DNA of 64,000 nt from Terricaulis silvestris (GTDB lineage: Bacteria > Pseudomonadota > Alphaproteobacteria > Caulobacterales > Aquidulcibacteraceae), in the NCBI RefSeq assembly GCF_009792355.1, contig NZ_CP047045.1, positions 1,824,501 through 1,888,500 on the forward strand, given 5' to 3'. The notes beneath the pieces are model-generated. The model did not search any database and had not been told where the DNA came from. It was given only the letters and a program-made list of their open reading frames with translations. The number at the start of each line of letters is the position of its first letter. Positions within the stretch are counted from its first letter, which is position 1. This document shows, one piece after another, positions 14,459 to 24,208 of this stretch. The position numbers were made by a program, and so were the translations under genes.

Positions 14459-15726
14459 GAGCCGGCTCGGCGCAGGATTGAGGCTGCGGCGCGTGTCAGC
14501 GCTTCTTTCGCGGGACGGCCGCCGACACGCATCATCGCCGTGACATTGATCGGGTTGGCCGCAATCCGCTCCGTCGGCGCCGATCGCAGGACGGCGGAAT
14601 ACGGCACTTCGTCAGGCAGGAGCGCGCCACCGAAGAACGGCGCATTGGCGATCTCGGTGCGGGTTAGCGCGTCTGCATCGCCGGTTTCGCCAGATCGGGT
14701 GCGGTCGTTCACGCCGTTGAGCAGGACGGAGAATTCCCCCGCCTGCAATGGTCTTCCCCTGACCTCGCGCACGACCTGTTCCAGCATGTTCAATCCGGTG
14801 AGCGAATACTTCTCCGGCCTGACCGGGGCGATGATGTGATCGGCGCAAGTGATCGCGAGGCGCGTGAGGAAGGTGGCGCAGGGGTTGGAATCGATGATCA
14901 CCGCATCAGAGCGCGCGCGCAGAGCCGAAACCAGAGCGCGGAAGCGTGTAAACGCCTCGGCCTTATCGCGATCGGCGCGGGTGTCGAGCGTGTATTCGAA
15001 CAGCCGCTCGTCGCCGGCGACCAGTTCGAAATTCGGCTGCTTGCCGCGCTTGATCCGGTTGAGCGGCACGGCGATGCCGCCGAAGTCTCCAACGGGAAGG
15101 CTCGTATCGCCGCGCGGATTGACGATGCTGTAGATGGTGTGATTGCGGTCGCGGATGCGGTTGCGTTCGCCCGGTGAGAGAAAATACTGGGTGAGATTGT
15201 GCTGCGGGTCGAGGTCGATGAAGCTGATCGAGCGCTTGTCGGCCAAGTGCGCCGCGGCGAACAAGTTGGCGGCGAGCACCGTTTTGCCGACACCACCCTT
15301 GATGTTCAGCATGGCGATCACGCGCCCACGTCCACTCGCTGCGCGTGCGCGTTCGACAATGCGTGTCAGCACTTCGGATTCAGTGCCCTCGCGAAGGTCG
15401 ATCGCGGTGCTGGTGTCGAGCGTCGCGCGAATCCACGAGTCCGGCGGGAGATCCGCCGTCTGGACGATAAGGATCGGTCGTCCGTTATTGAGCGCGGCCA
15501 CCACCTCGCGCTGTATCCAGGCGCTGTCGAGCGCCGCGGGCGAGGTCAGCACAATGAAGACGGCCGCTTCGCCGATGGCCTGCACCAGTGCCGGAATACG
15601 ATCCTGCACCCGAAGTTCGGAACTGGACCGCGTGACGCTCCAGCCGTTGCGCTCAAGTTCAGCTGCGACGCGGCGCGCCGCATCCTCCTCAGACGGCTCA
15701 AAGGCGAGATACGCCGTAGTCGCCAT
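14455..15726 (-). CDS. TIR domain - ParA/MinD-type ATPase fusion protein
   Basis: Protein of 423 residues with two domains. Residues 1 to about 128 look like a TIR domain: strand YLAFEPSEEDAARRVAAELE, then FIVLTSPAALDSAWIQREVV, where Glu74 occupies the place of the catalytic glutamate of NAD-cleaving TIRs. Residues 135-423 form a ParA-type deviant Walker ATPase: KGGVGKT at 143-149, FIDLDPQHNLTQYF (Asp171, Asp173), and AVIIDSNPCATFLTR. ParA relatives segregate plasmids or position protein complexes; TIR domains in bacteria usually serve anti-phage or immune signalling. The next gene overlaps by four bases. The fusion suggests a sensor/effector protein, and antiviral defence is inference. Confidence 0.8.
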   Translation of the reverse strand: MATTAYLAFEPSEEDAARRVAAELERNGWSVTRSSSELRVQDRIPALVQAIGEAAVFIVLTSPAALDSAWIQREVVAALNNGRPILIVQTADLPPDSWIRATLDTSTAIDLREGTESEVLTRIVERARAASGRGRVIAMLNIKGGVGKTVLAANLFAAAHLADKRSISFIDLDPQHNLTQYFLSPGERNRIRDRNHTIYSIVNPRGDTSLPVGDFGGIAVPLNRIKRGKQPNFELVAGDERLFEYTLDTRADRDKAEAFTRFRALVSALRARSDAVIIDSNPCATFLTRLAITCADHIIAPVRPEKYSLTGLNMLEQVVREVRGRPLQAGEFSVLLNGVNDRTRSGETGDADALTRTEIANAPFFGGALLPDEVPYSAVLRSAPTERIAANPINVTAMMRVGGRPAKEALTRAAASILRRAGS

Positions 15727-15889
15727 TGCGAAATCTGCCCCGTCCTCAGCCCCTTAACCCTTAGGCGGCCCGGTTGCGCTTTGGCAATGCCGCGCCCACC
15801 GCTTCGCCTGAGAGGCGCGTGGATTGGCCCGACGAACCGTCGCCGCGCACCATCCGGAACCACCTGAACCGAGAACGCATTGCCGCCTC

Positions 15890-17215
15890 ATGCCTGATCC
15901 GCTGCTGATAGACATGTTCCAGCGTTTGGCCGTCGCGCTGGGCATCGGCTTCCTGATCGGCGTGGAGCGCGGCTGGAAGCATCGCGACGCGCCCGAGGGC
16001 ACGCGCGCGGCTGGCCTGCGCACGCACGCCGTGATCGGGCTGATGGGCGGGACGACGGGCGCGCTGTTGCCCGCGATCGGCGCCGTTGGCTTTGCCGCGA
16101 TTACGCTCGCCTTCGCGGCGGCGTTTATCGTCTTCAAGGTGCGTGAGAGCTTGAAGGACGACGACGTCTCGGTGACCGGCACGATCGCGGGGCTCTTGGT
16201 CTATGCGGTGGGCGTCTACGCAATGTGGGGCGATTTGCGGATTGCGGCGGCTGTCGCAGTCGCCCTGGTTGGTCTGCTCGCGTTCAAGGAGGCGCTGCAC
16301 GATTGGCTCGATAGCGTGACGTGGAAGGAGCTGCGCTCGGCGTTACTCATCTTGGCTGCCACCGCGATTGCGCTGCCATTGCTACCCGACCGCACCATCG
16401 ATCCTTGGGACGCAATCAATCCGCGTGAACTTTGGTTTCTGACGATCCTCGTGGCGGGCGCTTCGTTTGCTGGCTACGTCGCCGTGCGTGTGCTGGGCGG
16501 CGACATCGGCGTCCTCGCTGGCGCGGCCGCAGGTGCGTTGGTGTCCTCGACGGTCGTAACGGCAGAGCTCGGGCGGCGGGTGAAGACAGGCGAAACGCAC
16601 GCCATGGTCGCCGCCGCCGCGGCAGCGCTCGCGGCGGCGATTAGCGTTGGGCGCGTTATCGTGCTGCTGGCGGTGACGGCGGCGCCGCTTGTTCCGGAAG
16701 CGGGGCCAGCCTTGGCGGCGGCAGTCGTGATGTTCGTCGCCGCCGCGTTCGCGCTGCGCTTTTTTGATCGCGAGGGCGACAAAGGCGACAATTCGCAGAA
16801 GCTGCGCAGCCCGCTCGATCTGTGGTCGGTGGCGCAGTTCGCGCTCTTCCTCGGTGGCGTGATCATCATTGGCCGCATCGTGGCGGACGAATTTGGCCAA
16901 GCGGGGCTATTACCGTTCGCGGCGACCGCGGGGTTGGCGGACGTGGACGCCGTGACCTTGGCGACCGGCAGTTTGGTGCGCGGCGGGCTCGACCCAGCGG
17001 TCGGGGCACACGCGGTGATGATCGCGGTGCTGATGAATACGCTGGCCAAGGGTGTGATCGCCTTCGTGACAGGCGGGTGGCGCTATGCGGGGCTCTATTT
17101 CGCGGCGGCGCTGGCGGCGACTGCGGCGGCTGCGGCGGTTTGGTTCTTGGTCACGCCCTTTCTTACGCCCATGTTCAGACAAGGGGCCTCGCTCGCGCCC
17201 TCATTGCTGGGCTAA
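15890..17215 (+). CDS. MgtC/SapB - DUF4010 membrane protein
   Basis: Inner-membrane protein of about 441 residues with around ten to twelve hydrophobic segments. The N-terminal part matches the MgtC/SapB family ([18 protein letters not shown], then [14 protein letters not shown]), and the remainder matches the DUF4010 domain usually fused to it. MgtC proteins are linked to magnesium limitation and F-ATPase modulation, but the DUF4010-containing group is uncharacterised. The ATG at 15890 is chosen; 15914 is an alternative and an in-frame ATG at 15824 would add a non-family sequence. It diverges from the TIR-ParA operon. Confidence 0.85.
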   Translation: MPDPLLIDMFQRLAVALGIGFLIGVERGWKHRDAPEGTRAAGLRTHAVIGLMGGTTGALLPAIGAVGFAAITLAFAAAFIVFKVRESLKDDDVSVTGTIAGLLVYAVGVYAMWGDLRIAAAVAVALVGLLAFKEALHDWLDSVTWKELRSALLILAATAIALPLLPDRTIDPWDAINPRELWFLTILVAGASFAGYVAVRVLGGDIGVLAGAAAGALVSSTVVTAELGRRVKTGETHAMVAAAAAALAAAISVGRVIVLLAVTAAPLVPEAGPALAAAVVMFVAAAFALRFFDREGDKGDNSQKLRSPLDLWSVAQFALFLGGVIIIGRIVADEFGQAGLLPFAATAGLADVDAVTLATGSLVRGGLDPAVGAHAVMIAVLMNTLAKGVIAFVTGGWRYAGLYFAAALAATAAAAAVWFLVTPFLTPMFRQGASLAPSLLG

Positions 17216-17226
17216 GTACTCTGACA

Positions 17227-18606
17227 ATGCGCGAAAAATGGACCCCCGCCGGCTGGCGCTCGAAGCCCGCCAAGCACATCCCGACGGATTATCCCGATCC
17301 GGAGGCGCTCACGCGCGTCGAGCATCAGTTGCGCTCGTACCCGCCGCTAGTGTTCGCCGGAGAGGCGCGCAACTTGAAGGCAAAGCTTGCCGAGGTCGCC
17401 GCCGGCAAGGCGTTCCTGCTCCAAGGCGGTGATTGCGCCGAGAGCTTCAAGGAATTCCACCCCGACAACATCCGCGACACCTTCCGCACGCTGATGGCGA
17501 TGAGCGTCGTGCTGACGTTCGCGGCTTCGCGTCCGGTGGTGAAGATCGGGCGCCTCGCGGGTCAGTTCGGCAAGCCGCGTTCGGAGCTGACCGAGACCAA
17601 GGACGGCGTTACGCTCCCCTCCTATCGCGGCGACAACATCAACGGCATGGACTTCACGCCGGAATCGCGGACACCCGACCCCGAGCGGCTGATCAAGGCG
17701 TATTCGCAATCGGCCGCGACGCTGAACTTGATCCGCGCGTTCGCCAACGGCGGTTATGCCGATCTGCACAACGTGCATCGCTGGATGGTCGGCTTCGTCG
17801 CCGATAGCCCGCAAGGCAAACGCTACCAAGAGATTGCGGATCGCATCTCGGAAGCGATCGACTTCATGGAAGCGTGCGGGATTACGCCCGAGAGCGTGCC
17901 GCAGATGAAGCAGGTGGACGTCTACACCAGCCACGAAGCGCTGCTGCTCGGCTACGAAGAGGCGATGACGCGCGTCGATTCCACGACGGGCGATTGGTAC
18001 GACACCAGCGCGCACTTCGTCTGGATCGGCGATCGCACGCGGCAGCCGGATGGGGCGCATGTCGAGTTTGCGCGCGGCATCAAGAACCCGATCGGCATCA
18101 AGTGCGGCCCGTCGCTCGACCCGGATGAGTTGCTGCGGCTGATCGATGTCTTGAACCCGAACGACGAGCCGGGCCGGCTCACGCTGATTGCGCGGTTTGG
18201 TTCGGATAAAGTGGAAGCTGGGTTGCCGAAGCTAGCGCGCGCGGTGACGAAAGCCGGGCGCAACGTGGTGTGGTCGTGTGATCCGATGCACGGCAATACG
18301 CTTAAGACTGAAAATGGATTCAAGACGCGGCCATTCGATCGCATCCTCGCCGAGGTGCGTGCCTTCACCAGCATTCTGCCGGCGGAAGGCGCCTATCCGG
18401 GCGGCGTGCACGTCGAGATGACGGGTCAGCAGGTCACGGAATGCTTGGGTGGCGCCGCCGCAGTGACGGAGGAGGATCTCTCCAGCCGCTATCACACGCA
18501 TTGCGATCCGCGCCTCAATGGCCAACAGGCGCTCGATCTGGCGTTTCTCATCGCGGAGCAATTGCGCGGTCAGCGCACCAATGGGCGCAGCGCCAAGGCA
18601 GGGTGA
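17227..18606 (+). CDS. aroG: class II 3-deoxy-7-phosphoheptulonate (DAHP) synthase
   Basis: First enzyme of the shikimate pathway, condensing phosphoenolpyruvate with erythrose 4-phosphate on the way to aromatic amino acids. The 459 residues are the plant-like class II type. Landmarks are [15 protein letters not shown] at the N-terminus, [11 protein letters not shown] with the metal-binding cysteine, [35 protein letters not shown] and the [14 protein letters not shown] ending. The start at 17227 comes 11 bases after the MgtC gene. The lipoprotein gene begins 3 bases after its stop, so the two are probably on one transcript. Confidence 0.95.
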   Translation: MREKWTPAGWRSKPAKHIPTDYPDPEALTRVEHQLRSYPPLVFAGEARNLKAKLAEVAAGKAFLLQGGDCAESFKEFHPDNIRDTFRTLMAMSVVLTFAASRPVVKIGRLAGQFGKPRSELTETKDGVTLPSYRGDNINGMDFTPESRTPDPERLIKAYSQSAATLNLIRAFANGGYADLHNVHRWMVGFVADSPQGKRYQEIADRISEAIDFMEACGITPESVPQMKQVDVYTSHEALLLGYEEAMTRVDSTTGDWYDTSAHFVWIGDRTRQPDGAHVEFARGIKNPIGIKCGPSLDPDELLRLIDVLNPNDEPGRLTLIARFGSDKVEAGLPKLARAVTKAGRNVVWSCDPMHGNTLKTENGFKTRPFDRILAEVRAFTSILPAEGAYPGGVHVEMTGQQVTECLGGAAAVTEEDLSSRYHTHCDPRLNGQQALDLAFLIAEQLRGQRTNGRSAKAG

Positions 18607-18608
18607 TA

Positions 18609-19172
18609 ATGCGTAAGGTGGCGTTCGCGGCGCTCTTGGTGCTCTCCGCATGCGCGTTCAGCTCCGAGCGCGCTTTCTTCGGCGCTGCCGATGCCAGTCA
18701 GCCGATCGCCGATGGCGCGCGTTATGTTTGGCAGGCGCCGGGCGACGAGGTGATGGACGTAACCTTCCAGCTTCGCGGCGCCGAGTACGAGCTTACAGAG
18801 CGCAATCACGCCGACGATACATTGGCGGGCCTGTTGTTCATTGATGTGCCTGAAACGTCGGCTGATGATTACATCGTGCAATGGCAGCAGGAGCAGGGCA
18901 GCGACGTTCGCATCTACGCCTTCATGTGGGCGGATGGCGCTGGCTATCGGATCTACTCAAGCCCTTCTGCGTTCGATGCTCCGGATGGCTCGAAGCCGAC
19001 GGAGGCGTATTGTCAGGCGATGGCGTACGGCGAGTGCCGATTTACGACGCGCGAACAATTGCTCGCGTTCTACCAGAACGTCGTTTATCCGGCGCTTGCG
19101 GGTGGCAGCGTGACGTCGGATGACTATCTGGAACTCACGCCGTTTGCCGACGCGGCGCCAGACAGGAAATAG
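18609..19172 (+). CDS. hypothetical lipoprotein
   Basis: Unrecognised protein of 187 residues with a lipoprotein signal peptide (MRKVAFAALLVLSACAF; lipobox LSAC). The mature part contains beta-strand-like stretches (ARYVWQAPGDEVMDVTFQL, DDYIVQWQQEQGSDVRIYAF) and a cysteine pair in YCQAMAYGECRF that may be disulfide-bonded. It lies between the DAHP synthase and glutathione synthase genes, with gaps of 2 and 7 bases, and so is likely cotranscribed with both. There is no obvious metabolic connection, and function is unknown. Confidence 0.75.
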   Translation: MRKVAFAALLVLSACAFSSERAFFGAADASQPIADGARYVWQAPGDEVMDVTFQLRGAEYELTERNHADDTLAGLLFIDVPETSADDYIVQWQQEQGSDVRIYAFMWADGAGYRIYSSPSAFDAPDGSKPTEAYCQAMAYGECRFTTREQLLAFYQNVVYPALAGGSVTSDDYLELTPFADAAPDRK

Positions 19173-19179
19173 CATCTCC

Positions 19180-20118
19180 GTGAAGTCACTTCGTATCGCC
19201 GTGCAGATGGATCCGATCGAGAAGATGATCGTGAACCATGACACTTCGCTTGCGCTCATGGTGGAAGCGCAGACGCGCGGGCACGAACTGTGGTGGTGGG
19301 CGCCGAACGATCTGTTCTACGACACAGGCGTGGTGAAGGCACGGGCGCGACGCGTGTCTGTGAGCTTCGACGAGGGCAAGCACTACGAGACGCACGAAGA
19401 AGCGGTGCGCGCTGCGGATGATTTCGACATCATCCTGGTGCGCCAGGATCCGCCATTCGACATGGGCTATGTGTCGAACACCTATTTGCTGGAGCTGACC
19501 AAGGCGCTGGTGATCAACCCGCCGCCCGGCATCCGCAACATCTCCGAGAAGATGTCGATCCTGCAGTTTCCGGAGCTGACGCCCACGACTTGGGTCGGGC
19601 GCGATCTCGATGCGCTGGAGGCGTTTTCGAAACGCTTCGATCAGGTGGTGCTGAAGGTGCTTTTCCTGATGGGCGGCGACGGCGTGATCAAATTGGCGGC
19701 GTCGGAGGCGGGCTTTCGCGACAAGGCGAAAGCGTTCCTCGCCGCTGCCGGTCGCGAGCCGATCCTGGCGCAAGAATTTCTGCCCGCGGTGAGTGGCGGC
19801 GACAAGCGCGTGTTCGTGATCGGCGGAGAGCCGTTTGCGGCATTGCGGCGCGTGCCGAAAGAGGGTGACTTCCGCGCCAATCTGCACGTCGGCGGCAAGG
19901 CCGAGGCGGGCGAGCTGGATGACGATGATCGGCGCATCGTCAAAGCGGTCGCGCCGTTGCTAGAGCGCGAGGGCATCGTCTTCGCCGGCCTCGACGTCAT
20001 CGCGGGCAAGCTGATTGAGATCAACGTGACGTCGCCGACCTTGGCGCAGGAGCTGCAGCGATTCAGCGGTCTCGACCTGCCGAAGGCGTTTTGGGATCGC
20101 GTCGAAAAGCTGGTCTAG
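19180..20118 (+). CDS. gshB: glutathione synthase
   Basis: ATP-grasp enzyme joining gamma-glutamylcysteine and glycine to make glutathione. The 312 residues show [20 protein letters not shown], the typical [20 protein letters not shown] region, [25 protein letters not shown], the [11 protein letters not shown] loop and the [10 protein letters not shown] magnesium-binding end. The GTG at 19180 is selected because it gives the standard N-terminus; the frame is open for 60 bases upstream but this overlaps the lipoprotein gene. Its stop codon overlaps the convergent folE stop by 4 bases. The presence of grxC in this window fits a glutathione-based thiol system. Confidence 0.95.
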   Translation: MKSLRIAVQMDPIEKMIVNHDTSLALMVEAQTRGHELWWWAPNDLFYDTGVVKARARRVSVSFDEGKHYETHEEAVRAADDFDIILVRQDPPFDMGYVSNTYLLELTKALVINPPPGIRNISEKMSILQFPELTPTTWVGRDLDALEAFSKRFDQVVLKVLFLMGGDGVIKLAASEAGFRDKAKAFLAAAGREPILAQEFLPAVSGGDKRVFVIGGEPFAALRRVPKEGDFRANLHVGGKAEAGELDDDDRRIVKAVAPLLEREGIVFAGLDVIAGKLIEINVTSPTLAQELQRFSGLDLPKAFWDRVEKLV

Positions 20119-20690
20119 TAATGTTCGCGCGCGATGCGCAGAAACTCATCGCGCGTTCGCGGGTCATCCCGGATCACGCCCATGAGGCGCGATGTGATCA
20201 GGTTTGAGCCAGGCGTGTTAACCCCACGCATGGTCATGCAGGAATGCTCGGCTTCGATGATCACGCCGACTCCTTGCGGTTGCAGCACTTCCTGGATCGC
20301 TTCGGCGATTTCCGCCGTCAGCTTCTCCTGAATCTGCATGCGTCGCGCAAAGCCGTTCACGACGCGCGCGAGCTTAGAGATGCCGACGACGCGGTTGGTC
20401 GGCAGATAGCCGACGTGGGCGCGGCCGAGGAACGGCAGCATGTGGTGTTCGCAGAAACTGACAACGCGGATGTCGCGCAGCACGATCAGTTCGTCGTAAC
20501 CGCCGACCTCCTCGAATGTCTTTTCCAGATAGTCGCGCGGGTCCTCAGCGTATCCGGCGAAAAGTTGTTTGTAGGAGCGTGCGACGCGGGCGGGCGTTTC
20601 GACCAAGCCTTCGCGGTCGGGGTCTTCGCCAGCCCATTCGATGAGGACGCGCACCGCTGCTTCGGCTTCCGCTTGTGTTCGTTTCGTCAT
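20115..20690 (-). CDS. folE: GTP cyclohydrolase I
   Basis: Homodecameric zinc enzyme converting GTP to 7,8-dihydroneopterin triphosphate, the first step of folate and related pterin synthesis. The 191 residues contain [20 protein letters not shown] with zinc ligands, [20 protein letters not shown], and the HSCMTMRGV motif carrying the other zinc cysteine, so this is the zinc-dependent FolE type and not FolE2. It is transcribed separately from its neighbours: convergent to gshB and 35 bases downstream of the same-strand transporter gene, with which a shared transcript is possible. Confidence 0.95.
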   Translation of the reverse strand: MTKRTQAEAEAAVRVLIEWAGEDPDREGLVETPARVARSYKQLFAGYAEDPRDYLEKTFEEVGGYDELIVLRDIRVVSFCEHHMLPFLGRAHVGYLPTNRVVGISKLARVVNGFARRMQIQEKLTAEIAEAIQEVLQPQGVGVIIEAEHSCMTMRGVNTPGSNLITSRLMGVIRDDPRTRDEFLRIAREHY

Positions 20691-20725
20691 GACGTGCTAA
20701 CCGGTGCGCGCCGGGGCTAGTTCCG

Positions 20726-22171
20726 TCAACCCGCCGCAAACGACATGATCAGCACGATCGCCGCGACGTTGAGGCCGAAGCCGACGGCGAGCATGCGCTT
20801 CAATGTCACGAGCCCCGACGAATAGGCGATCGCGTTCGGCGCTGTCGCGACCGGCAGCATGAAGGCGAAGCTCGCGGCGAGCGCGACCGGGAACGCCAGC
20901 GGCTGCAGCGGCGTGTCGGTCGCGCCGGCGACCGCGGCGACGACCGGCAGCATCGACGTGAGCGTCGCGACATTGCTCGCGAGTTCGGAAATTAGAATTG
21001 TCACCACGACGAGGAGCGCCACGAGGCCGAATGCGCTGACGCCGTCGAGGCCGGCGATCCATTCACCGATCCAGGCTGCAAGGCCAGTGCTTTGCATCGC
21101 CGCGGCGAGCGAAAGCCCGCCGCCAAAGAGAATCGCGATGCCCCACGGAATGCGTTCGGCCGTCTTCCAGTCGATCAGCTTTTCGCTTTGACCGCGTCCG
21201 GACGGAATGAAGAACAATGCTAGAGCGCCGATCATGGCGATGCCGGTGTCAGTGAGGTCCGCGAGGCCGGGGATTTTCACGAGTTCGGTGCGCGTCATCC
21301 ACGCGAGTGCGACCAAGGCGAACACAGCGCCGATACGAACCTCCGGCGCTGTGATGCGCCCGAGTTTCGCCAGTGCGTCTTTCACAACGGCGCCGATGGC
21401 GTCGAACCGCGCATGAGCCGTGCGGCCAAACAGAGGCAGGCACAACAGCAGCCACGCGACCGGCAGCATCAGCAGCATGATCGGAATGGCGCGCGCCATC
21501 CAATCGATGAACGCAATCGGTTCGCCCGCCCGTTCGAAGAAGGCGATGGCGATGAGGTTAGTCGGCGTGCCGACCGGCGTGCCGATGCCGCCAATGGTGG
21601 CCGCGTGAGCGACGCCGAGCGTCAACGCGCCACCAAGGGCAAGATCGGCTTTGCCGTCAGCGGACAGTGCGCGCGCAGCGCCGATGGCGATCGGCGCCAG
21701 CATCAGCGTGGTTGCGGTGTTGGAAATCCACATGGAAATGAGCGCGGACGCGATCATGAAGGCGGCCACGAGCGCAATGGGCCGTCCGCCGGCGACCGAG
21801 GCGATGGAGAGCGCGATGCGTTCATGCAAATGCCAACGCTCGACGCAGGCCGCCAGAATGAAACCGCCGATGAACAGAAAGACGATCTGGTCAGCGTAGG
21901 GAGCCGTCGCTTCACCGATGCTGGCGGCGCCGATCAGCGGCAATGCGGCGATCGGCAGAAGCGCGGTCGCCGAAATCGGGATTGCCTCGGTGACCCAGAA
22001 GACGACCATGAGCGCCGCGAGCGAGACGACGCGCCATGCTTCGACAGACAGCCCCTCTGGCGGCGGGATGAGTTGGAGGCCGATGGCGAGCGCCGGGCCG
22101 AGGATGAGGCCGATCCAACGGCCTATGCGGCCAAAGCCGGTGCTCTCGCCGATGATTTCGGTGCCCGCCAT
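20726..22171 (-). CDS. SLC13/DASS-family anion symporter
   Basis: Inner-membrane protein of 481 residues with about a dozen hydrophobic segments, related to Na+-coupled dicarboxylate/sulfate transporters. Both sodium-binding SN(T) signatures are visible: WISNTATTLM in the first half and ELASNVATLT in the second, plus the N-terminal FWVTEAIPISATALLPI block typical of DASS proteins. The substrate (succinate, citrate or sulfate) cannot be assigned. The ATG at 22171 is preceded by a purine-rich GGCGGAGA site; an upstream start at 22204 is less likely. Confidence 0.88.
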   Translation of the reverse strand: MAGTEIIGESTGFGRIGRWIGLILGPALAIGLQLIPPPEGLSVEAWRVVSLAALMVVFWVTEAIPISATALLPIAALPLIGAASIGEATAPYADQIVFLFIGGFILAACVERWHLHERIALSIASVAGGRPIALVAAFMIASALISMWISNTATTLMLAPIAIGAARALSADGKADLALGGALTLGVAHAATIGGIGTPVGTPTNLIAIAFFERAGEPIAFIDWMARAIPIMLLMLPVAWLLLCLPLFGRTAHARFDAIGAVVKDALAKLGRITAPEVRIGAVFALVALAWMTRTELVKIPGLADLTDTGIAMIGALALFFIPSGRGQSEKLIDWKTAERIPWGIAILFGGGLSLAAAMQSTGLAAWIGEWIAGLDGVSAFGLVALLVVVTILISELASNVATLTSMLPVVAAVAGATDTPLQPLAFPVALAASFAFMLPVATAPNAIAYSSGLVTLKRMLAVGFGLNVAAIVLIMSFAAG

Positions 22172-22276
22172 CGTTCGTCTCCGCCCTCTAAGCGCTGTAC
22201 CCATCGAATCTCACCGCGTCGAGCATCCGGCCGGGGCTCCGGCGGCATCCCTGGAGCGATTGAACGGGAGAAGTGA

Positions 22277-23356
22277 ATGCGGCGGCTGATAGTATGGTGC
22301 GCGTTTGTGTTGGCGTTTGTGTTGTCGGGCCAAGCCGCGGCGCAGGACATCAACGCACGGATATCGCCCGAGCTGCCGTACGCTGAGCCAGTACGGCAAG
22401 GGCAAGCTCTGAATTTCGATGTGATCGTTGCGAACCAAAGCCAGGCGATGGTCGAGCTGTCGAGCATCGAGGTCACGTATCTTGATGCGCGAGGCTCGGT
22501 GCTGTTTCAGCGCGAAGCCGACGCGAACGGCTCGAACCCGTCGATCAATACGATGGCGGGCCGCGTCATTGGAGTTGGTGAAGGCCGGATGTTCTTCAAC
22601 CCGTTTCCCGTGATAGCGCCAGAACTTGCAGTGAGCTCTGCGCGCGTACGCATGGAGTTTAGCGTTGAGGGCCAGGACGCGACGCTGGAAGTCATCGCGA
22701 ACCGCGATGTGCGCCGCGATGCGACCGTGAATGTGCGCTTGCCGTTGCGCGGCAATCTCTTGGTGTGGTCAGCGCACGACCTGATGGCGCATCATCGCCG
22801 CTTCGACTACGCGATCCCGGATGTGCGGGCCTTCGGCATCAACAGCAATTCAGGCCGCTATGGGTATGATTTTGTCATGCTCGACAGCGAAGGCCGGCGC
22901 TTCGTGGGTGATGAGAACGACGCGGAAAATTGGGTTGGCTTCAACGCGCCCGTGATGGCGCCGGGCGATGGCGTGGTCGTCGAAGTTCGGTCCGACATGC
23001 CGGACAATGGGGAATGGGATCAGTCGCAAATCCCCACTGATCCGAACATCATTTTCGGCAATCACATCATCATTGAGCACGCGCCGGGGCAGTTCTTCGT
23101 TCTGGCGCATTTGCGCCAAAACAGCCCAAGCGTGCGCGTCGGTGAGCGCGTGCGCCAAGGTCAGGTGATCGCCGCTCTTGGCCACTCGGGCAGTTCGCTC
23201 TTCCCGCACCTGCATTTCCAAGCAATCGATTCGCCGAGCTTCCTCGGCGAAGGCATACCCAGCAATTTCGAGAACTTCGATCGCCTTGCGGGCGGCGCCG
23301 CGATCCGCGTGCGGCGCGGTTCTGTGGAAACCGGAGACTACGTCCGCCCCCGCTAA
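22277..23356 (+). CDS. secreted M23-family peptidase-like protein with altered zinc site
   Basis: Exported protein of 359 residues with a signal peptide ending at SGQAAAQ. Residues 25-160 are a beta-rich N-terminal domain, and the C-terminal part matches the LytM/M23 endopeptidase fold, which normally cuts peptidoglycan crosslinks. The later zinc-site motifs are present (GNHIIIEH, VLAHLRQNS, PHLHFQ). The first His-x3-Asp motif, however, reads Arg-Tyr-Gly-Tyr-Asp, so one zinc ligand is replaced. It could be inactive and act as an envelope regulator, or use a different His such as those in LMAHHRRF. tRNA-Leu follows 4 bases after its stop, on the other strand. Confidence 0.82.
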   Translation: MRRLIVWCAFVLAFVLSGQAAAQDINARISPELPYAEPVRQGQALNFDVIVANQSQAMVELSSIEVTYLDARGSVLFQREADANGSNPSINTMAGRVIGVGEGRMFFNPFPVIAPELAVSSARVRMEFSVEGQDATLEVIANRDVRRDATVNVRLPLRGNLLVWSAHDLMAHHRRFDYAIPDVRAFGINSNSGRYGYDFVMLDSEGRRFVGDENDAENWVGFNAPVMAPGDGVVVEVRSDMPDNGEWDQSQIPTDPNIIFGNHIIIEHAPGQFFVLAHLRQNSPSVRVGERVRQGQVIAALGHSGSSLFPHLHFQAIDSPSFLGEGIPSNFENFDRLAGGAAIRVRRGSVETGDYVRPR

Positions 23357-23360
23357 GCCA

Positions 23361-23447
23361 TGGTGCCCCAAGTCCGACTCGAACGGACACGTCCTTGCGA
23401 ACGGCAGATTTTGAATCTGCTGCGTCTACCGATTCCGCCATTGGGGC
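23361..23447 (-). tRNA. tRNA-Leu (anticodon CAA)
   Basis: On the minus strand an 87-base cloverleaf begins GCCCCAATGGCGG and ends TTGGGGCACCA, with the CCA encoded. The acceptor stem is a perfect 7 bp (GCCCCAA/TTGGGGC). The anticodon arm GCAGA-TTCAAAA-TCTGC gives anticodon CAA, reading UUG leucine codons. The long variable arm (GTTCGCAAGGAC region) and GTTCGAGTC in the T arm confirm a class II tRNA. Confidence 0.97.
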
Positions 23448-23567
23448 ATGTCCAAGGGCTTGCGGGAGCGGAGGGTTAAGAGGGCGCGCGGCGGCTGTCA
23501 AATAGGCCGCACTTTAGGCGCAGACGGGCGCCCTGACCTTTGGCCCGAACCATGCTACCCGGCGCCC

Positions 23568-24155
23568 ATGCTCCAAGGCCTCAGAGAACGGATGATGTCC
23601 GCCGCCCGCAGCCCCAATGCGGAGCGGGCGCTGTTTACCATTTCGTTCGCCGAAAGCTCGTTCTTCCCACTGCCGCCCGACTTGATGTTGGGCCCGATGG
23701 CTGCGGCGGAGCCGAAGAAGTGGGTGCGATACGCCATCATTTGCACCATCGCATCCGTGCTGGGCGGCTTGCTCGGTTACGCGATCGGCATGTTCCTGAT
23801 GGATCAGGTCGGACGGCACATCCTCAACTTCTTCGGCTATTCCGGCGACCGCGAACTGGAGTTGCGCGCGTTCTACGATCAGTACGGCGCGTGGTTCATC
23901 TTTCTGAAGGGCCTGACGCCGATCCCGTACAAACTGGTGACCATCCTCTCCGGCGCGCTGCACTTCTCATTGCCCATCTTCATTCTCGCGTCCGCCGTTA
24001 CGCGCGGTCTGCGCTTCGGCTTGGTCGCCTACGTCTTCCAGCGCTTCGGTCCGCAAATCGCCCCGATCATGGAAAAGCGTATGGGTCTGGTGCTCGTCGT
24101 GGTGGCTATCGTGATCGTCGCGGCGGTGCTGGCGCTGCGATTCATGCCGCACTAA
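23568..24155 (+). CDS. YqaA-family (DedA-like, VTT domain) membrane protein
   Basis: Inner-membrane protein of 195 residues with four to five hydrophobic segments, related to the YqaA branch of DedA/SNARE-associated proteins. Typical features are the FAESSFFPLPPDLMLGPMA loop with a conserved proline-rich acidic motif, FIFLKGLTPIPYKLVTILSG, and SAVTRGLRFGLVAYVFQRFG. DedA relatives are linked to lipid flipping and membrane-potential homeostasis, but this branch is uncharacterised. The ATG at 23568 is used; earlier in-frame codons run into the tRNA. It precedes dsbB by about 50 bases. Confidence 0.85.
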   Translation: MLQGLRERMMSAARSPNAERALFTISFAESSFFPLPPDLMLGPMAAAEPKKWVRYAIICTIASVLGGLLGYAIGMFLMDQVGRHILNFFGYSGDRELELRAFYDQYGAWFIFLKGLTPIPYKLVTILSGALHFSLPIFILASAVTRGLRFGLVAYVFQRFGPQIAPIMEKRMGLVLVVVAIVIVAAVLALRFMPH

Positions 24156-24208
24156 GCGCGGCTGCGCGCCGCAGACGGGGCGCTTGGTTCTGAGTTAGAG
24201 TGCCGCCG

